Assembly: GCA_930990665.1 (NCBI GenBank)
Contig: CAKNQN010000014.1
Span: 1-43,118 of the forward strand
Source of the DNA: an uncultured Clostridia bacterium
Lineage (GTDB): Bacteria; Bacillota; Clostridia; Christensenellales; Borkfalkiaceae
Direction of reading: 5' to 3'
Length of the DNA stretch: 43,118 nt
The position numbers were made by a program, and so were the translations under genes. Below, piece after piece: positions 5,999 to 14,538 of this stretch. The notes below the pieces were generated by a model. That model saw nothing but the letters and a program-made list of their open reading frames with translations, did not search any database and was not told the origin of the DNA. Position 1 is the first letter of the stretch; each line of letters opens with the position of its first letter.

Positions 5999-6523
5999 TT
6001 ATGCGCCCTTCTTTTCGGCGATCGCATTCAGCGCGATCACCACGCCGCGCAGCATGGCCGAAAGAACGCCCGCAAAGTTGGCGATCGGCGCCTGCATGGA
6101 GCCGAGCATCTTTGCGATGAGTTCCTCCTTCGAGGGCATGCTTGCGAGAGTTTTGATTCCGTTCGCATCCACATAAGCGCCATCTACATACGCGCTCTTG
6201 GGGACGATCTTTTCAGGCATCGCCTTGATCGCTTCCACAAAGATCTTCGCGGCCGCCGTCTCGTCGGGGCTGAAAGCCGTCGCCGTCGGGCCGTTGAGAT
6301 CGCTGTCGAAATCGTTTACACCCAGCTCGTTCATCGCCTTGCGCACAAGGGTGTTTTTATAGACCTTGTATTCGACGCCCGCCGCTCTGAACTTGTTGCG
6401 AAGATCGGATACTTCCGCCACGGTAAGGCCCTTGTAATCGACAAAGACGACCGACTTGCTGTTCTGGATCTTCTGCTTGATCTCTTCGACTACCTGTTTT
6501 TTTGCCTCTAAATTAGCCGACAT
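5999..6523 (-). CDS. rplJ: 50S ribosomal protein L10
   Basis: Base of the L7/L12 stalk on 23S rRNA. The 174-residue protein has the typical N-terminal rRNA-binding domain (VFVDYKGLTVAEVSDLR) and a C-terminal helix that carries L7/L12 dimers. AAAGGAGG lies 5-12 nt before ATG 6523. It is first gene of the rplJ-rplL operon behind an L10-type leader; L10 (with L7/L12) generally represses its own operon through this leader. Confidence 0.98.
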   Translation of the reverse strand: MSANLEAKKQVVEEIKQKIQNSKSVVFVDYKGLTVAEVSDLRNKFRAAGVEYKVYKNTLVRKAMNELGVNDFDSDLNGPTATAFSPDETAAAKIFVEAIKAMPEKIVPKSAYVDGAYVDANGIKTLASMPSKEELIAKMLGSMQAPIANFAGVLSAMLRGVVIALNAIAEKKGA

Positions 6524-6745
6524 TGGTTACCTCCTTTAATAGTATGCACGGAAAGGTGTTCCGACGGAACGCCCCGCCGTGTGGCCAGAGGTTTCCCTCC
6601 GAAAAGAAAAGTCCTCATGCCGCGACGGCATAAGGACTTGCATGCTGAAAATACAACAGACGGTCGTTCTTATTGCCTCGGCGGGCGGCATTGCCATTGA
6701 ACCTTGCGGTACCTGCTTTCTGCGGCGGACAATTCAATTTTTAAC
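6524..6745 (-). ncRNA. L10 (rplJ-rplL) leader RNA
   Basis: About 220 nt of untranslated leader separate a consensus promoter from rplJ, the position and size of the L10 leader of Firmicutes, where L10 binding controls the operon. Visible structure includes a long hairpin at 6609-6639 and a second paired region around 6545-6570. Identity as the L10 leader family rests on context; a covariance-model match was not run. Confidence 0.75.
6601..6639 (-). terminator. Attenuator-like hairpin in the L10 leader
   Basis: A 14-bp stem (AAGTCC... at 6639-6626 pairing with 6622-6609, one mismatch, 3-nt loop) is followed on the minus strand by TTTTCTTTT. It has the form of an intrinsic terminator inside the leader, fitting premature termination when L10 is in excess. 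Confidence 0.7.
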
Positions 6746-6751
6746 GTATAC

Positions 6752-6780
6752 ATTATAGCCGCAGGGCGGCCGCCTGTCAA
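6752..6780 (-). promoter_or_regulatory. Promoter of rplJ-rplL
   Basis: Exact consensus on the minus strand: TTGACA (6775-6780), 17-nt spacer, TATAAT (6752-6757). It lies between rplA and rplJ, so the L10 operon is transcribed separately from the upstream block. Confidence 0.92.
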
Positions 6781-6817
6781 ACATTTTTGCGGGGAATTTG
6801 CAAACTTTCCCGCAAAA

Positions 6818-7507
6818 TTATGCCTTGTTGTAGTTGACCTTGATGCCGGGACCCATTGTGCTGGATACAGCCACGCTCTTGATGTACTGGCCTTTCGCCG
6901 CGGCGGGTTTCGCCTTGACGATCGCGTCCATCAGCGCGTTGAAGTTTTCGGCAAGTTTCTCTTTGCCGAAGCTCTTTTTGCCGATCGGGCAGTGAATGAT
7001 CGCCGTCTTGTCCAGGCGGTATTCCACTTTACCGGCTTTGACTTCGGAGATCGCCTTCGCGACGTCCATCGTCACCGTGCCCGACTTCGGGTTCGGCATG
7101 AGGCCTTTCGGGCCGAGGATCTTACCGATGCGGCCGACGACACCCATCATGTCGGGCGTGGTGATCACCACGTCGAAATCGAACCAGTTTTCCGTCTGGA
7201 TCTTCTGGATCATCTCTTCCGCGCCGACGTAATCGGCACCGGCGGACTGTGCGATGTCTGCACGCTCGCCCTTGGCGATCACGAGCACCTTCTTGGATTT
7301 ACCCGTGCCGTTGGGGAGCACGAGCACGCCGCGGACCTGCTGGTCTGCCTGGCGGGGATCGACGCCCAGACGCACATGCAGCTCGATGGTCTCGTCGAAT
7401 TTCGCTTTCGCCGTTTCGACCACCAGCCCCATCGCTTCGTCGGCATCGTATGCTTTGGAACGGTCGTATGCCTTCAGACTTTCGGCATATTTTTTCCCGT
7501 ATTTCAT
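6818..7507 (-). CDS. rplA: 50S ribosomal protein L1
   Basis: Binds 23S rRNA at the mobile L1 stalk and aids E-site tRNA release. The 229 residues match L1 throughout, including [15 protein letters not shown] and the final block [16 protein letters not shown] precedes ATG 7507. It follows rplK by about 60 bases and is probably cotranscribed with it; L1 often represses this pair. Confidence 0.98.
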   Translation of the reverse strand: MKYGKKYAESLKAYDRSKAYDADEAMGLVVETAKAKFDETIELHVRLGVDPRQADQQVRGVLVLPNGTGKSKKVLVIAKGERADIAQSAGADYVGAEEMIQKIQTENWFDFDVVITTPDMMGVVGRIGKILGPKGLMPNPKSGTVTMDVAKAISEVKAGKVEYRLDKTAIIHCPIGKKSFGKEKLAENFNALMDAIVKAKPAAAKGQYIKSVAVSSTMGPGIKVNYNKA

Positions 7508-7565
7508 TCTATTTTACCTCCTTGTGGTTGTAACGAGAGAAACTCTCTCCCACCTTCTCCTTAAT

Positions 7566-7991
7566 TTAATCCTCGACGGTGATGCCCATGCTGCGGGCCG
7601 TGCCTCTGACCATGCTCTTCGCCGATTCAAGCAGCGTGGTGTTGAGGTCGGGCATTTTCAGCTTCGCGATCTCTTCCACCTGCGCGGCGGTGAGCTTTGC
7701 GACCTTGTCGCGATTGGGGCGGGCGCTGCCGCTCTCGATCTTGCAGGCCTTTTTGATGAGCACGGGCACAGGCGGCGTTTTGAGGATAAACGTGAAGGAC
7801 CTGTCCTGATAAATGGTGATGACAACGGGAATGATCAGACCCGCCTGATCCGCCGTCTTCGCGTTGAATTCCTTCGTGAAGCCGGGGATATTGATGCCGT
7901 GAGGGCCGAGCGTGGAACCGACGGGCGGACCCGGGGTTGCCTTGCCCGCAGGCAGCTGCAACTTGACTACCGCTGTAATTTTCTTAGGCAT
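7566..7991 (-). CDS. rplK: 50S ribosomal protein L11
   Basis: Component of the GTPase-associated centre. Full-length at 141 residues with the N-terminal [17 protein letters not shown] block and the C-terminal rRNA-binding domain ending in [14 protein letters not shown] lies 7-12 nt before ATG 7991. Part of the rpmG-secE-nusG-rplK-rplA block. Confidence 0.98.
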   Translation of the reverse strand: MPKKITAVVKLQLPAGKATPGPPVGSTLGPHGINIPGFTKEFNAKTADQAGLIIPVVITIYQDRSFTFILKTPPVPVLIKKACKIESGSARPNRDKVAKLTAAQVEEIAKLKMPDLNTTLLESAKSMVRGTARSMGITVED

Positions 7992-8072
7992 AAAAATGAC
8001 CTCCTGTCTGTGGTTTTAGCAAAGCGCGGTTCAGAATTTGCGCTTCTCCCACTTTATTCGAAAAGGTTTCCC

Positions 8073-8630
8073 TTATTCTTCCGATTGTTCCTGCTGCGTG
8101 AGGTCCAGCTTCATCAGCTGCGAATATTCGACCTCCACGTCCGTATTCCTGCCGAACATCATGACGTTCACTTTCGCTTTCTGCGCCGCGTCGTTGAGTT
8201 CCTTGATCTTGCCGATGAAGCCCGCAAGCGGTCCGTTGTCGATCTTGACGTCGCTGCCTACTTCCAGATCGGATACGATGGGCTTTTCCAGCTGCATCTT
8301 GCGCACCTCTTCCTCTTTCAGCGGAAGCGGCCTGCCCTGCGGCCCGACAAAACCCGTCACGCCGCGCGTGTTGGTCACAAGATACCAAACCTGGTTGGAA
8401 TAGATCATCTTGATGAATACATAACAGGGAAGAAGTTTGCGTTCTACAACCTTCTTTTTCCCGTTCTTCTCTTCGATGGTCTGCTCCATCGGGATCTTCA
8501 GGTCAAAAATACTGTTTTGCAGGTTGTTGTTTTCAATTAACTGTTCCAGACTGCTCTTGACCATGGCCTCATACCCGGAATAGGTATGCAGCACATACCA
8601 CTTCGCCTGGCTTTCCAGAGAATTCTCCAT
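8073..8630 (-). CDS. nusG: Transcription termination/antitermination factor NusG
   Basis: Binds RNA polymerase and modulates pausing, termination and coupling to translation. The 185 residues contain the NGN domain (KWYVLHTYSGYEAMVKSSL at the start, GVTGFVGP about 90-100) and the KOW domain (GPLAGFIGKIKELN). A GGGGAG site precedes ATG 8630. It sits between secE and rplK as in most bacteria. Confidence 0.97.
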   Translation of the reverse strand: MENSLESQAKWYVLHTYSGYEAMVKSSLEQLIENNNLQNSIFDLKIPMEQTIEEKNGKKKVVERKLLPCYVFIKMIYSNQVWYLVTNTRGVTGFVGPQGRPLPLKEEEVRKMQLEKPIVSDLEVGSDVKIDNGPLAGFIGKIKELNDAAQKAKVNVMMFGRNTDVEVEYSQLMKLDLTQQEQSEE

Positions 8631-8658
8631 AGACTCCCCTTTTTACCCCTTCGTCGGG

Positions 8659-8883
8659 TCAGGCGATGTTGGTGATCAGCCCCAGCAGTTCGCTCAGGCC
8701 GAAATTGATGGCCGTAAAAACGATCAGAAATGAGACGATGACGACGATGACGACGCCCGTCGCTTTCAATACTTTGCCGAAGGAAGGCCAGGTCACTTTC
8801 TTGAGTTCGGAAAATACCTCCCTCAGCTTTCTGCCCATCCGGACAAATATGTTCGGTTTTTTGGCGGCGGTCTTTGCTTTCAT
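8659..8883 (-). CDS. secE: Preprotein translocase subunit SecE
   Basis: Essential clamp of the SecYEG channel. The 74 residues show the short Firmicutes form: a basic N-terminus, the amphipathic helix with the conserved EVFSELKKVTWPS motif and one transmembrane helix (about 43-62). AAAGGGGAA precedes ATG 8883. Located between rpmG and nusG. Confidence 0.96.
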   Translation of the reverse strand: MKAKTAAKKPNIFVRMGRKLREVFSELKKVTWPSFGKVLKATGVVIVVIVSFLIVFTAINFGLSELLGLITNIA

Positions 8884-8896
8884 TTTTTCCCCTTTA

Positions 8897-9058
8897 TTAC
8901 TTGGATTCTTTATGAACGGTGTGCTTCTTGCAGAAAGGGCAATACTTCTTCAGCTGAAGCCTTTCCGGATCGTTCTTCTTGTTCTTTACGTTGTCGTAGT
9001 TCCTGTGTTTGCACTCGGTGCATTCAAACGTTATTTTTGTTCTGTTTATGGCAGCCAT
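8897..9058 (-). CDS. rpmG: 50S ribosomal protein L33 (zinc-binding form)
   Basis: A 53-residue protein read from ATG 9058 to TAA 8897. It carries two CxxC pairs (CTEC about 13-16, CPFC about 40-43), so it is the zinc-containing form of L33. The pattern [21 protein letters not shown] is typical, and the position directly before secE is standard. First gene of the block. Confidence 0.95.
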   Translation of the reverse strand: MAAINRTKITFECTECKHRNYDNVKNKKNDPERLQLKKYCPFCKKHTVHKESK

Positions 9059-9076
9059 TTTCTAAAAACTCCATGC

Positions 9077-9103
9077 AAAAAAATCACACCTCCGGGCGGT
9101 GTG
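9077..9103 (-). promoter_or_regulatory. Hairpin with U tract at the very start of the rpmG-secE-nusG transcript
   Basis: CACACC (9085-9090) pairs with GGTGTG (9098-9103), 7-nt loop, followed on the minus strand by seven T residues (9077-9083). It would be formed by the first bases of the transcript. It resembles a small attenuator or a 5'-stabilising stem. Confidence 0.5.
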
Positions 9104-9110
9104 TTCTTAG

Positions 9111-9139
9111 AGTTTATCATAACAAGCAAGCGATGTCAA
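9111..9139 (-). promoter_or_regulatory. Promoter of rpmG-secE-nusG-rplK-rplA
   Basis: Minus strand TTGACA (9134-9139), 17-nt spacer, TAAACT (9111-9116), about 50 bases upstream of rpmG. Confidence 0.8.
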
Positions 9140-9249
9140 CCTTTTTTGACCTTTCAAACGGCATTTTTCCGCTTTTTTTTCGTTTTTTTTGCCTGAAAAT
9201 GGGAAAATTACCGCCGATTCCGGTTTTTTCGGCGGGCGCGCAAAAATCC

Positions 9250-9278
9250 TTGCACATTTTTCCGCTTTGCACTATAAT
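9250..9278 (+). promoter_or_regulatory. Promoter of the flavodiiron protein gene
   Basis: TTGCAC (9250-9255), 17-nt spacer, TATAAT (9273-9278). The leader then has a 7-bp GC hairpin (9297-9303 with 9306-9312) before the ribosome-binding site. Confidence 0.8.
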
Positions 9279-9353
9279 ATTGCTTGTACAAAATATGCGG
9301 CGGCCCCGCCGCTGCGCGGCCGCACAAATTCTTTTTATCAAGAGGATACCACT

Positions 9354-10526
9354 ATGAAAGCCACTAAGATCTGCGAAGGCGTTTACTGGGTCGGTGCGAT
9401 CGACTGGGATCTGCGCAACTTCCACGGCTATGAGACGGAAAAGGGCTCTACTTACAACGCCTACCTCGTGCTCGACGAGAAGATCACGCTGATCGATACC
9501 GTCAAGGCCGGGTTTGAAAAGGAGATGCTCACCCGCATCGCCTCGGTGATCGACCCCGCCAAAATCGACTTGATCATCTCCAACCACGCCGAGCCCGACC
9601 ACAGCGGCGGCATCCCCGCAGTCAAAAAGCTCGCGCCCGGCGCCGCCGTCTATTGCGCCGCAGGCGCAGGCGTCAAGGACCTCACCGCCTACTACGGCGA
9701 CCTCGGCTACATCGGCGTGAAGGCGGGCGATACCCTCTCTCTGGGAAAACGCACCCTCACCTTCCTGCCTACCCCCATGGTCCATTGGCCGGACAACATG
9801 GTCTCCTTCATGACCCCCGAAAACATCCTGTTCTCCAATGACGCGTTCGGCCAGCATTACGCCACGTTCGAGCGCATGGACACCGAGAGCGACCTCTCCG
9901 AAGCGCTCGTGCAGGCGCGCAAATACTACGCCAACATCGTGCAGCCGTACGGCATGCAGACGGCCAAGGCGCTCGCCGCGTGCGCGCAGCTGCCCATTCA
10001 GACCGTCTGCCCCAGCCACGGCATCGCCTGGACAAAGCATCTGCCCGAGATCCTCGCGCTCTACCACAAGTGGGCGGCGGGCGAACAGGAAGACTTCGCC
10101 GCCATCGTCTACGATACCATGTGGCACTCCACCGAACAGATGGCGCACGCCATCGCCGACGGCTTCTCCGCCTGCGGCATCCGGCCCCGCCTGTACAACC
10201 TGCACTATTGCTTCAACTCGGATATCATCTCCGACGCCATGACGGCAAAATACATCGCCGTCGGCTCCCCCACCCTCAACAACAACATGATGCCCTCCGT
10301 CGCCTCCTTCCTCACCTATTTCCGGGGGCTGACGGGCAACAAAAAGAAGAGCATCGCCTTCGGCTCTTATGGCTGGGGCGGACAGTCGCCCGACCAGGTA
10401 CAGGAACAGCTGGCAGGCTGCAAGTGCGAACCGCTGCTGCCGGCCGTCCGCCTGCAATACAAGCCCTCGCAGGAACAGCTTGCCAAGATCACCGAGGACG
10501 TGATCGCCGCCCTCAAAGGCGAATAA
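9354..10526 (+). CDS. Flavodiiron protein (FprA-type oxygen/NO reductase)
   Basis: Reduces O2 to water or NO to N2O in anaerobes, protecting against oxidative or nitrosative stress; cytoplasmic. The N-terminal half is a metallo-beta-lactamase domain with diiron ligands in NHAEPDHSGG (His78, Glu80, Asp82, His83), VHWPDNM, FSNDAFGQH and PSHGIAW. The C-terminal third is a flavodoxin domain for FMN (YDTMWHSTEQMAHAI, GSYGWGG). The 390-residue product is a normal length for the class without extra rubredoxin domains. Start ATG 9354 gives the family's usual N-terminus with an AGAGG site; an upstream in-frame extension overlaps the promoter and is rejected. It is followed after one base by a radical SAM gene. 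Confidence 0.95.
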   Translation: MKATKICEGVYWVGAIDWDLRNFHGYETEKGSTYNAYLVLDEKITLIDTVKAGFEKEMLTRIASVIDPAKIDLIISNHAEPDHSGGIPAVKKLAPGAAVYCAAGAGVKDLTAYYGDLGYIGVKAGDTLSLGKRTLTFLPTPMVHWPDNMVSFMTPENILFSNDAFGQHYATFERMDTESDLSEALVQARKYYANIVQPYGMQTAKALAACAQLPIQTVCPSHGIAWTKHLPEILALYHKWAAGEQEDFAAIVYDTMWHSTEQMAHAIADGFSACGIRPRLYNLHYCFNSDIISDAMTAKYIAVGSPTLNNNMMPSVASFLTYFRGLTGNKKKSIAFGSYGWGGQSPDQVQEQLAGCKCEPLLPAVRLQYKPSQEQLAKITEDVIAALKGE

Positions 10527-10527
10527 T

Positions 10528-11130
10528 ATGGAACGCTTTACGAATTTTACCTACGAGCTGGACGGGAACCTCTATCTCAACCTCACCAGCCGCTGTACGA
10601 ATGACTGCACCTTCTGCGTGCGCAACGACAAGGCGGAGTACTTCGGGCACAAGCTTTGGCTCGCCCGCGAACCCTCCCCCGAAGAGGTGCTCGCGCGCAT
10701 CCCTGCGGACATCGCGCGCTATAAAGAATATGTTTTCTGCGGATTCGGTGAACCGACCATGCGCCTGGATGCGCTGACCGCGATCGGAAAGGCGCTGAAA
10801 GCGCGCGGCGCCACCGTGCGGCTGAACACGAACGGTCAGGCGGAACTGCTGTACGGGCGGGACGTGAGCGAAGAGCTCTCCCTTGCGGTGGATAAGATCA
10901 ACGTCAGCCTGAACGAGGCGAACGCGGCCGACTACGAAAAGCTCTGCCGCCCGCGCTTCGGGCAAAAGGCCTTTGCCTCTTTGCAGGATTTCGCCCGCCA
11001 CTGCGCTGCCCGCGGGATCGAGACGTGGTTTTCCGTCGTCGACGTGATCGGCGAAGACAAGATCGAAGCCTGCCGCAAGATCGCACAGGACTGCGGCGTG
11101 ACCCTTCGGGTGCGGAAATACATCCCCTGA
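10528..11130 (+). CDS. Radical SAM protein, TatD-linked family
   Basis: A 200-residue minimal radical SAM enzyme of the TatD-associated type. The [4Fe-4S]-binding CxxxCxxC is SRCTNDCTFC with Cys23, Cys27 and Cys30, followed by FCGFGEPTMR (the glycine-rich SAM-contact strand). The start GNLYLNLTSRCTNDCTF fits the family. Its substrate is unknown. In many Firmicutes the gene sits between tatD and rsmA; here rsmA follows but the upstream neighbour is a flavodiiron protein and tatD is absent. Starts one base after the upstream stop, so it is cotranscribed. Confidence 0.88.
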   Translation: MERFTNFTYELDGNLYLNLTSRCTNDCTFCVRNDKAEYFGHKLWLAREPSPEEVLARIPADIARYKEYVFCGFGEPTMRLDALTAIGKALKARGATVRLNTNGQAELLYGRDVSEELSLAVDKINVSLNEANAADYEKLCRPRFGQKAFASLQDFARHCAARGIETWFSVVDVIGEDKIEACRKIAQDCGVTLRVRKYIP

Positions 11131-11172
11131 TCCCCTTTTCTCATTTTCGTAAAAATTTCTGAGTTTCAGCGG

Positions 11173-11219
11173 GAGCCGCCGCCGCGCCGCTTTGGCGGTG
11201 CGGCGGCGGCTCTCTTTCC
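11173..11219 (+). terminator. Terminator of the flavodiiron-radical SAM operon
   Basis: Long GC stem: 13 bp perfect (11173-11185 with 11200-11212) continued by an inner 5-bp helix with one G-U pair and a TTTG loop, then a weak pyrimidine tract (TCTCTTTCC). Confidence 0.7.
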
Positions 11220-11410
11220 TGAACAAAAAAAGAAAGCCATTTTTTCGAAACAAGTTCCGTAAAAACGACTTTCCTTTCTCATTTGTTCGCAAACTGCGGC
11301 ATTCTGGCAAACTTTTCTGCACTCATGCACCTTTCGTTCGCTCCGCCGAAGTTTACAGTAACAGTATGGTCCGCGGCCGACCCGTTATGCACGCGCCGCA
11401 CAGGGAATTT

Positions 11411-12277
11411 ATGGAAGATCTGCGCGACATTCTGCTCGGCTGCGGCTTTGCCTTCAAAAAGCAGTACGGGCAAAACTTCATCACCGATACCAACCTCCTC
11501 AGAAGCATCGTCTCCCTTTCCGGGGCGGATAAACAGACCGCCGTGCTCGAGATCGGCTGCGGGGCGGGAACGCTGACGCGCGAACTCGCCGCTTCCGCCA
11601 AAAAGGTGCTCGCCTACGAGATCGACCGCAAACTTCAGCCCGTGCTGGCGCGCACGCTGGCCGGGATCGAGAACGCCGAAGTGGTGTTCGGCGACTTTCT
11701 GCGGGCGGATCTTTCCGAAATCGAACGGGAGCTGGGCGAATACATCGTCGTGGCAAACCTGCCCTACTACATCACCACCCCCCTCGTGATGCGGTTCATC
11801 GAAGGGTCGAAGTCGGCAAAGAGCCTGACCATCATGGTGCAGGACGACGTCGCGCGCCGTTTCTGCACGCAGGCGGGATCTCCCGACTACGGCGCCGTGA
11901 CCTGCGCCATCGCGCGGCGGGCGGACGCGAAGATCGTGAAACAGGTGCCCCGCCGCATGTTCTGGCCGGTGCCCAACGTGGACAGCGCCGTGGTGCGGCT
12001 GGATTTTGTACCCGACCGCATTCCCGTAAAGAGCGCCGCCATGTACCGCAACACCGTGCGCGCCGCCTTCGCTTCCCGCCGCAAGACGCTGGAAAACAAC
12101 CTCATGAACGCTTTCTCCCTCCCGCGCGATCGGGCAAAAGAGATCCTCGCCGCGGCCGAAATCCCGGAAATGGCGCGCGGGGAAGCCCTTTCCCCGCAAC
12201 AGCTCGCCGCGCTCTCCGACATCCTGTCAGACGCCGCGGAAAACGCCGATCGTAAAAAAAATTCCCGCAAGGAGTAA
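11411..12277 (+). CDS. rsmA: 16S rRNA dimethyladenosine transferase RsmA (KsgA)
   Basis: Dimethylates two adjacent adenosines near the 3' end of 16S rRNA (A1518 and A1519, E. coli numbering) during small-subunit assembly. Motifs seen: KKQYGQNFITD at the start, SAM-binding EIGCGAGTLTREL, YEIDRKL, catalytic motif VVANLPYYITTP, and the C-terminal PNVDSAVVRL and RAAFASRRKTLENNL. I choose ATG 11411 because it follows AGGGA at proper spacing and gives the usual N-terminus (288 residues). In-frame ATGs at 11366 and 11387 lack a ribosome-binding site. No clear promoter could be found in the preceding 190 bases. Confidence 0.95.
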   Translation: MEDLRDILLGCGFAFKKQYGQNFITDTNLLRSIVSLSGADKQTAVLEIGCGAGTLTRELAASAKKVLAYEIDRKLQPVLARTLAGIENAEVVFGDFLRADLSEIERELGEYIVVANLPYYITTPLVMRFIEGSKSAKSLTIMVQDDVARRFCTQAGSPDYGAVTCAIARRADAKIVKQVPRRMFWPVPNVDSAVVRLDFVPDRIPVKSAAMYRNTVRAAFASRRKTLENNLMNAFSLPRDRAKEILAAAEIPEMARGEALSPQQLAALSDILSDAAENADRKKNSRKE

Positions 12278-12329
12278 CTCAGGATTTCTATTTTATGGCG
12301 CGGATTGTGGGTGACTATGTTTTCTCTTG

Positions 12330-12485
12330 CTTTGCGTAAACTGCGCTCTCTTTTGATGCTTTGCGTGACTCACGCTTTTTCTTTTGATTCTTTGCACTTT
12401 CCACTTTGCGTGACCCACGCTTTCTCTTTCGATGCTTTGCGCTTACCGATTCAATACTTTGCGTAAACCGCGCTTTCTTTTTGGA
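12330..12485 (+). repeat. Degenerate ~30-bp tandem repeats between rsmA and pyrG
   Basis: Four fuller copies (starting near 12330, 12359, 12404 and 12456) and two partial copies (12390, 12435) of a unit like CTTTGCGTGACYCACGC followed by a T-rich stretch ending in TTTTGATG. Several copies contain a GCGTG/CACGC inverted repeat. There is no credible reading frame. The preceding bases 12278-12329 show nothing. Confidence 0.65.
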
Positions 12486-12536
12486 AAAAATAAAAGAGGG
12501 GCGGGGGGGGCGCCGTACGGCGCCGCCCGCCCCTCT
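12486..12536 (-). terminator. Terminator of pyrG
   Basis: GC-rich inverted repeat (11-bp outer arms 12495-12505 and 12526-12536, around the palindromic centre CCGTACGG). On the minus strand it is followed by TTTTATTTTTT. Confidence 0.85.
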
Positions 12537-12576
12537 TATTCTGCCCTGGCTGGCTTATGCAGTTTGCCGGGATTTT

Positions 12577-14178
12577 TTATTTTTCGGAAGAAAATTCTTT
12601 GGCGGCGCGGATGAACTCGCGGAAAATGGGGTGCGCCGCATTGGGACGGGACTTGAATTCGGGATGGAACTGCACCCCCACGAAAAAGCGGTTGGCAGGG
12701 ATCTCCACTGCCTCGACGAGACGGCCGTCCGGCGAGGTACCGCAGATGCGCATGCCCGCCTTTTCCACCGCGTCGCGGTAGTCGTTGTTGAATTCAAAGC
12801 GGTGACGGTGACGCTCGGCGACGAGATCTTTGCCGTACGCCTCTCTGAGCCTGGTGCCTTCGCGCACGCAGCAGGGATAGGCGCCGAGGCGCATGGTGCC
12901 GCCCATTTTGACCCCGCGCTGGTCGGGCATGATGTCGATGACGCTGTGCTCGCCCGTCGGGTCAAATTCGGAGGAATTGGCATCCCGCAGACCCAGTACG
13001 TGCCGCGCAAATTCGATGACCGCCACCTGCATCCCGAGGCAGATGCCGAGATAAGGGATGTTGTTTTCCCGCGCGTACTTCGCCGCCGCGATCTTTCCTT
13101 CGATGCCGCGGCCGCCGAACCCGCCCGGAACGAGGATCCCGTCTGCGCCATGCAGGATCTGCGCGGCGTTGTCTTCGGTGAGCGTTTCGCTGTCGATCCA
13201 GTCGATCTCCACCTTGACGGCGTTCTCAAACCCCGCGTGCATGAGCGACTCCGCGACAGACAGATAAGCGTCGTGCAGCTGTACGTATTTGCCGCACAGC
13301 GCGATGCGCACGCTGCCCTTGCAGGCATGCGCGCGGCCGAGCATCGCATTCCAGTCGGAAAGGTCGATCTTGCCCGCAGGCAGGCCGAGCTTTTCGCAGA
13401 CGATGGTGGAAAGATTCTCCTCTTCCAGCATGATCGGCGCTTCGTAGAGGAGGGGGAGTGTCATGTTTTCGATCACGCAGTCCGGCCGCACGTTGCAGAA
13501 CATGGCGATCTTGCGCTTGATGTCTTCCGGAAGAGGCATGTCCACGCGCGCCACGATGATGTCCGGCGCGATCCCCATGCCCTGCAGCTCCTTCACCGAG
13601 TGCTGGGTGGGCTTGGACTTGAATTCACAGGACCCAGAAATGTACGGCACGAGCGTGACATGGATAAAGCAGCAGTTTCCCCTGCCCTCTTCCATCGAGA
13701 TCTGACGGATCGCCTCGATGAACGGCTGGCTCTCGATGTCGCCGATGGTGCCGCCGATCTCCGTGATGACGATGTCCGCCCCGCTCTCCTGGCCGACGCT
13801 GCAGACAAATTTTTTGATCTCGTCGGTGATGTGCGGGATCACCTGCACCGTCTGCCCGAGATATTCGCCCGCACGCTCCTTGTTGAGGACGTTCCAGTAC
13901 ACCTTGCCCGTCGTCAGATTGGAAAATTTATTCAGATTTTCATCGATAAAACGCTCGTAATGCCCGAGGTCGAGGTCTGTTTCCGCCCCGTCTTCGGTCA
14001 CGAACACTTCGCCGTGCTGGTAAGGGCTCATGGTGCCGGGGTCGATGTTTATGTAGGGATCCAGCTTCTGCGACGCCACCTTGTAACCGCGCGACTTCAG
14101 AAGACGACCCAGGCTCGCCGCCGTGATCCCTTTTCCCAGGCCGGAAACGACGCCGCCCGTAACGAATATATATTTCAT
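12577..14178 (-). CDS. pyrG: CTP synthase
   Basis: Makes CTP from UTP, ATP and glutamine; last step of pyrimidine nucleotide synthesis. The N-terminal synthetase domain begins [17 protein letters not shown] and contains [14 protein letters not shown]. The C-terminal glutamine amidotransferase domain has the nucleophile in YLGICLGMQ and the His-Glu pair in [11 protein letters not shown] 14178 follows GGGAGGG and gives the conserved N-terminus (533 residues); an upstream GTG at 14193 would add five residues and is rejected. Transcribed alone from its own promoter. Confidence 0.98.
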   Translation of the reverse strand: MKYIFVTGGVVSGLGKGITAASLGRLLKSRGYKVASQKLDPYINIDPGTMSPYQHGEVFVTEDGAETDLDLGHYERFIDENLNKFSNLTTGKVYWNVLNKERAGEYLGQTVQVIPHITDEIKKFVCSVGQESGADIVITEIGGTIGDIESQPFIEAIRQISMEEGRGNCCFIHVTLVPYISGSCEFKSKPTQHSVKELQGMGIAPDIIVARVDMPLPEDIKRKIAMFCNVRPDCVIENMTLPLLYEAPIMLEEENLSTIVCEKLGLPAGKIDLSDWNAMLGRAHACKGSVRIALCGKYVQLHDAYLSVAESLMHAGFENAVKVEIDWIDSETLTEDNAAQILHGADGILVPGGFGGRGIEGKIAAAKYARENNIPYLGICLGMQVAVIEFARHVLGLRDANSSEFDPTGEHSVIDIMPDQRGVKMGGTMRLGAYPCCVREGTRLREAYGKDLVAERHRHRFEFNNDYRDAVEKAGMRICGTSPDGRLVEAVEIPANRFFVGVQFHPEFKSRPNAAHPIFREFIRAAKEFSSEK

Positions 14179-14223
14179 GCAACCCTCCCGCACGCAAGGC
14201 TCTCCCCTGCATCCATTGATCTT

Positions 14224-14261
14224 TTCGTTCTATTATAGAACGAAAGGCCGCCGCCCGTCAA
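14224..14261 (-). promoter_or_regulatory. pyrG promoter with palindrome over the -10 box
   Basis: Minus strand TTGACG (14256-14261), 18-nt spacer, TATAAT (14232-14237). A perfect inverted repeat with 10-bp arms and a 1-nt centre, TTCGTTCTAT (14224-14233) and ATAGAACGAA (14235-14244), covers the -10 box and start region, as an operator would. Confidence 0.75.
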
Positions 14262-14538
14262 GCGCCATAGCACACTAATACTTTTGTTTCTTGTTATAAA
14301 TTGCATAAGCGCAAATTATAAACCCGCGCGAACTGTGCGCCCGCGCGTAAGAGGGGCCGGAACAGGCGCAGAATGAGGCAACGCGCGGGCGGAACAGCGC
14401 CGGGCGGCAGAGGCTTCAAATAAACAGAAGCGGCGTCAGTCGGAACGGTATGGCGCCTGGCGGGCAGCGTTCGGCGTGCAATTGGGTGCAAAAGGGGCGA
14501 AACGCAGCGACGGGAAGCGGCTGACTGATCGGAGCGGT
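14262..14538. other. Intergenic region downstream of the cholylglycine-hydrolase gene
   Basis: GC-rich sequence with no supported gene, and no clear terminator for the minus-strand hydrolase gene ending at 14539. Confidence 0.4.

Noticed and set aside
9189-9353. Longer N-terminus of the flavodiiron protein
   Set aside because: Would start upstream of the TATAAT promoter at 9273 and adds residues absent from the family.
12330-12485. CRISPR array interpretation of the tandem repeats
   Set aside because: The copies are contiguous and degenerate, without unique spacers of constant length, and no cas genes are in the window.
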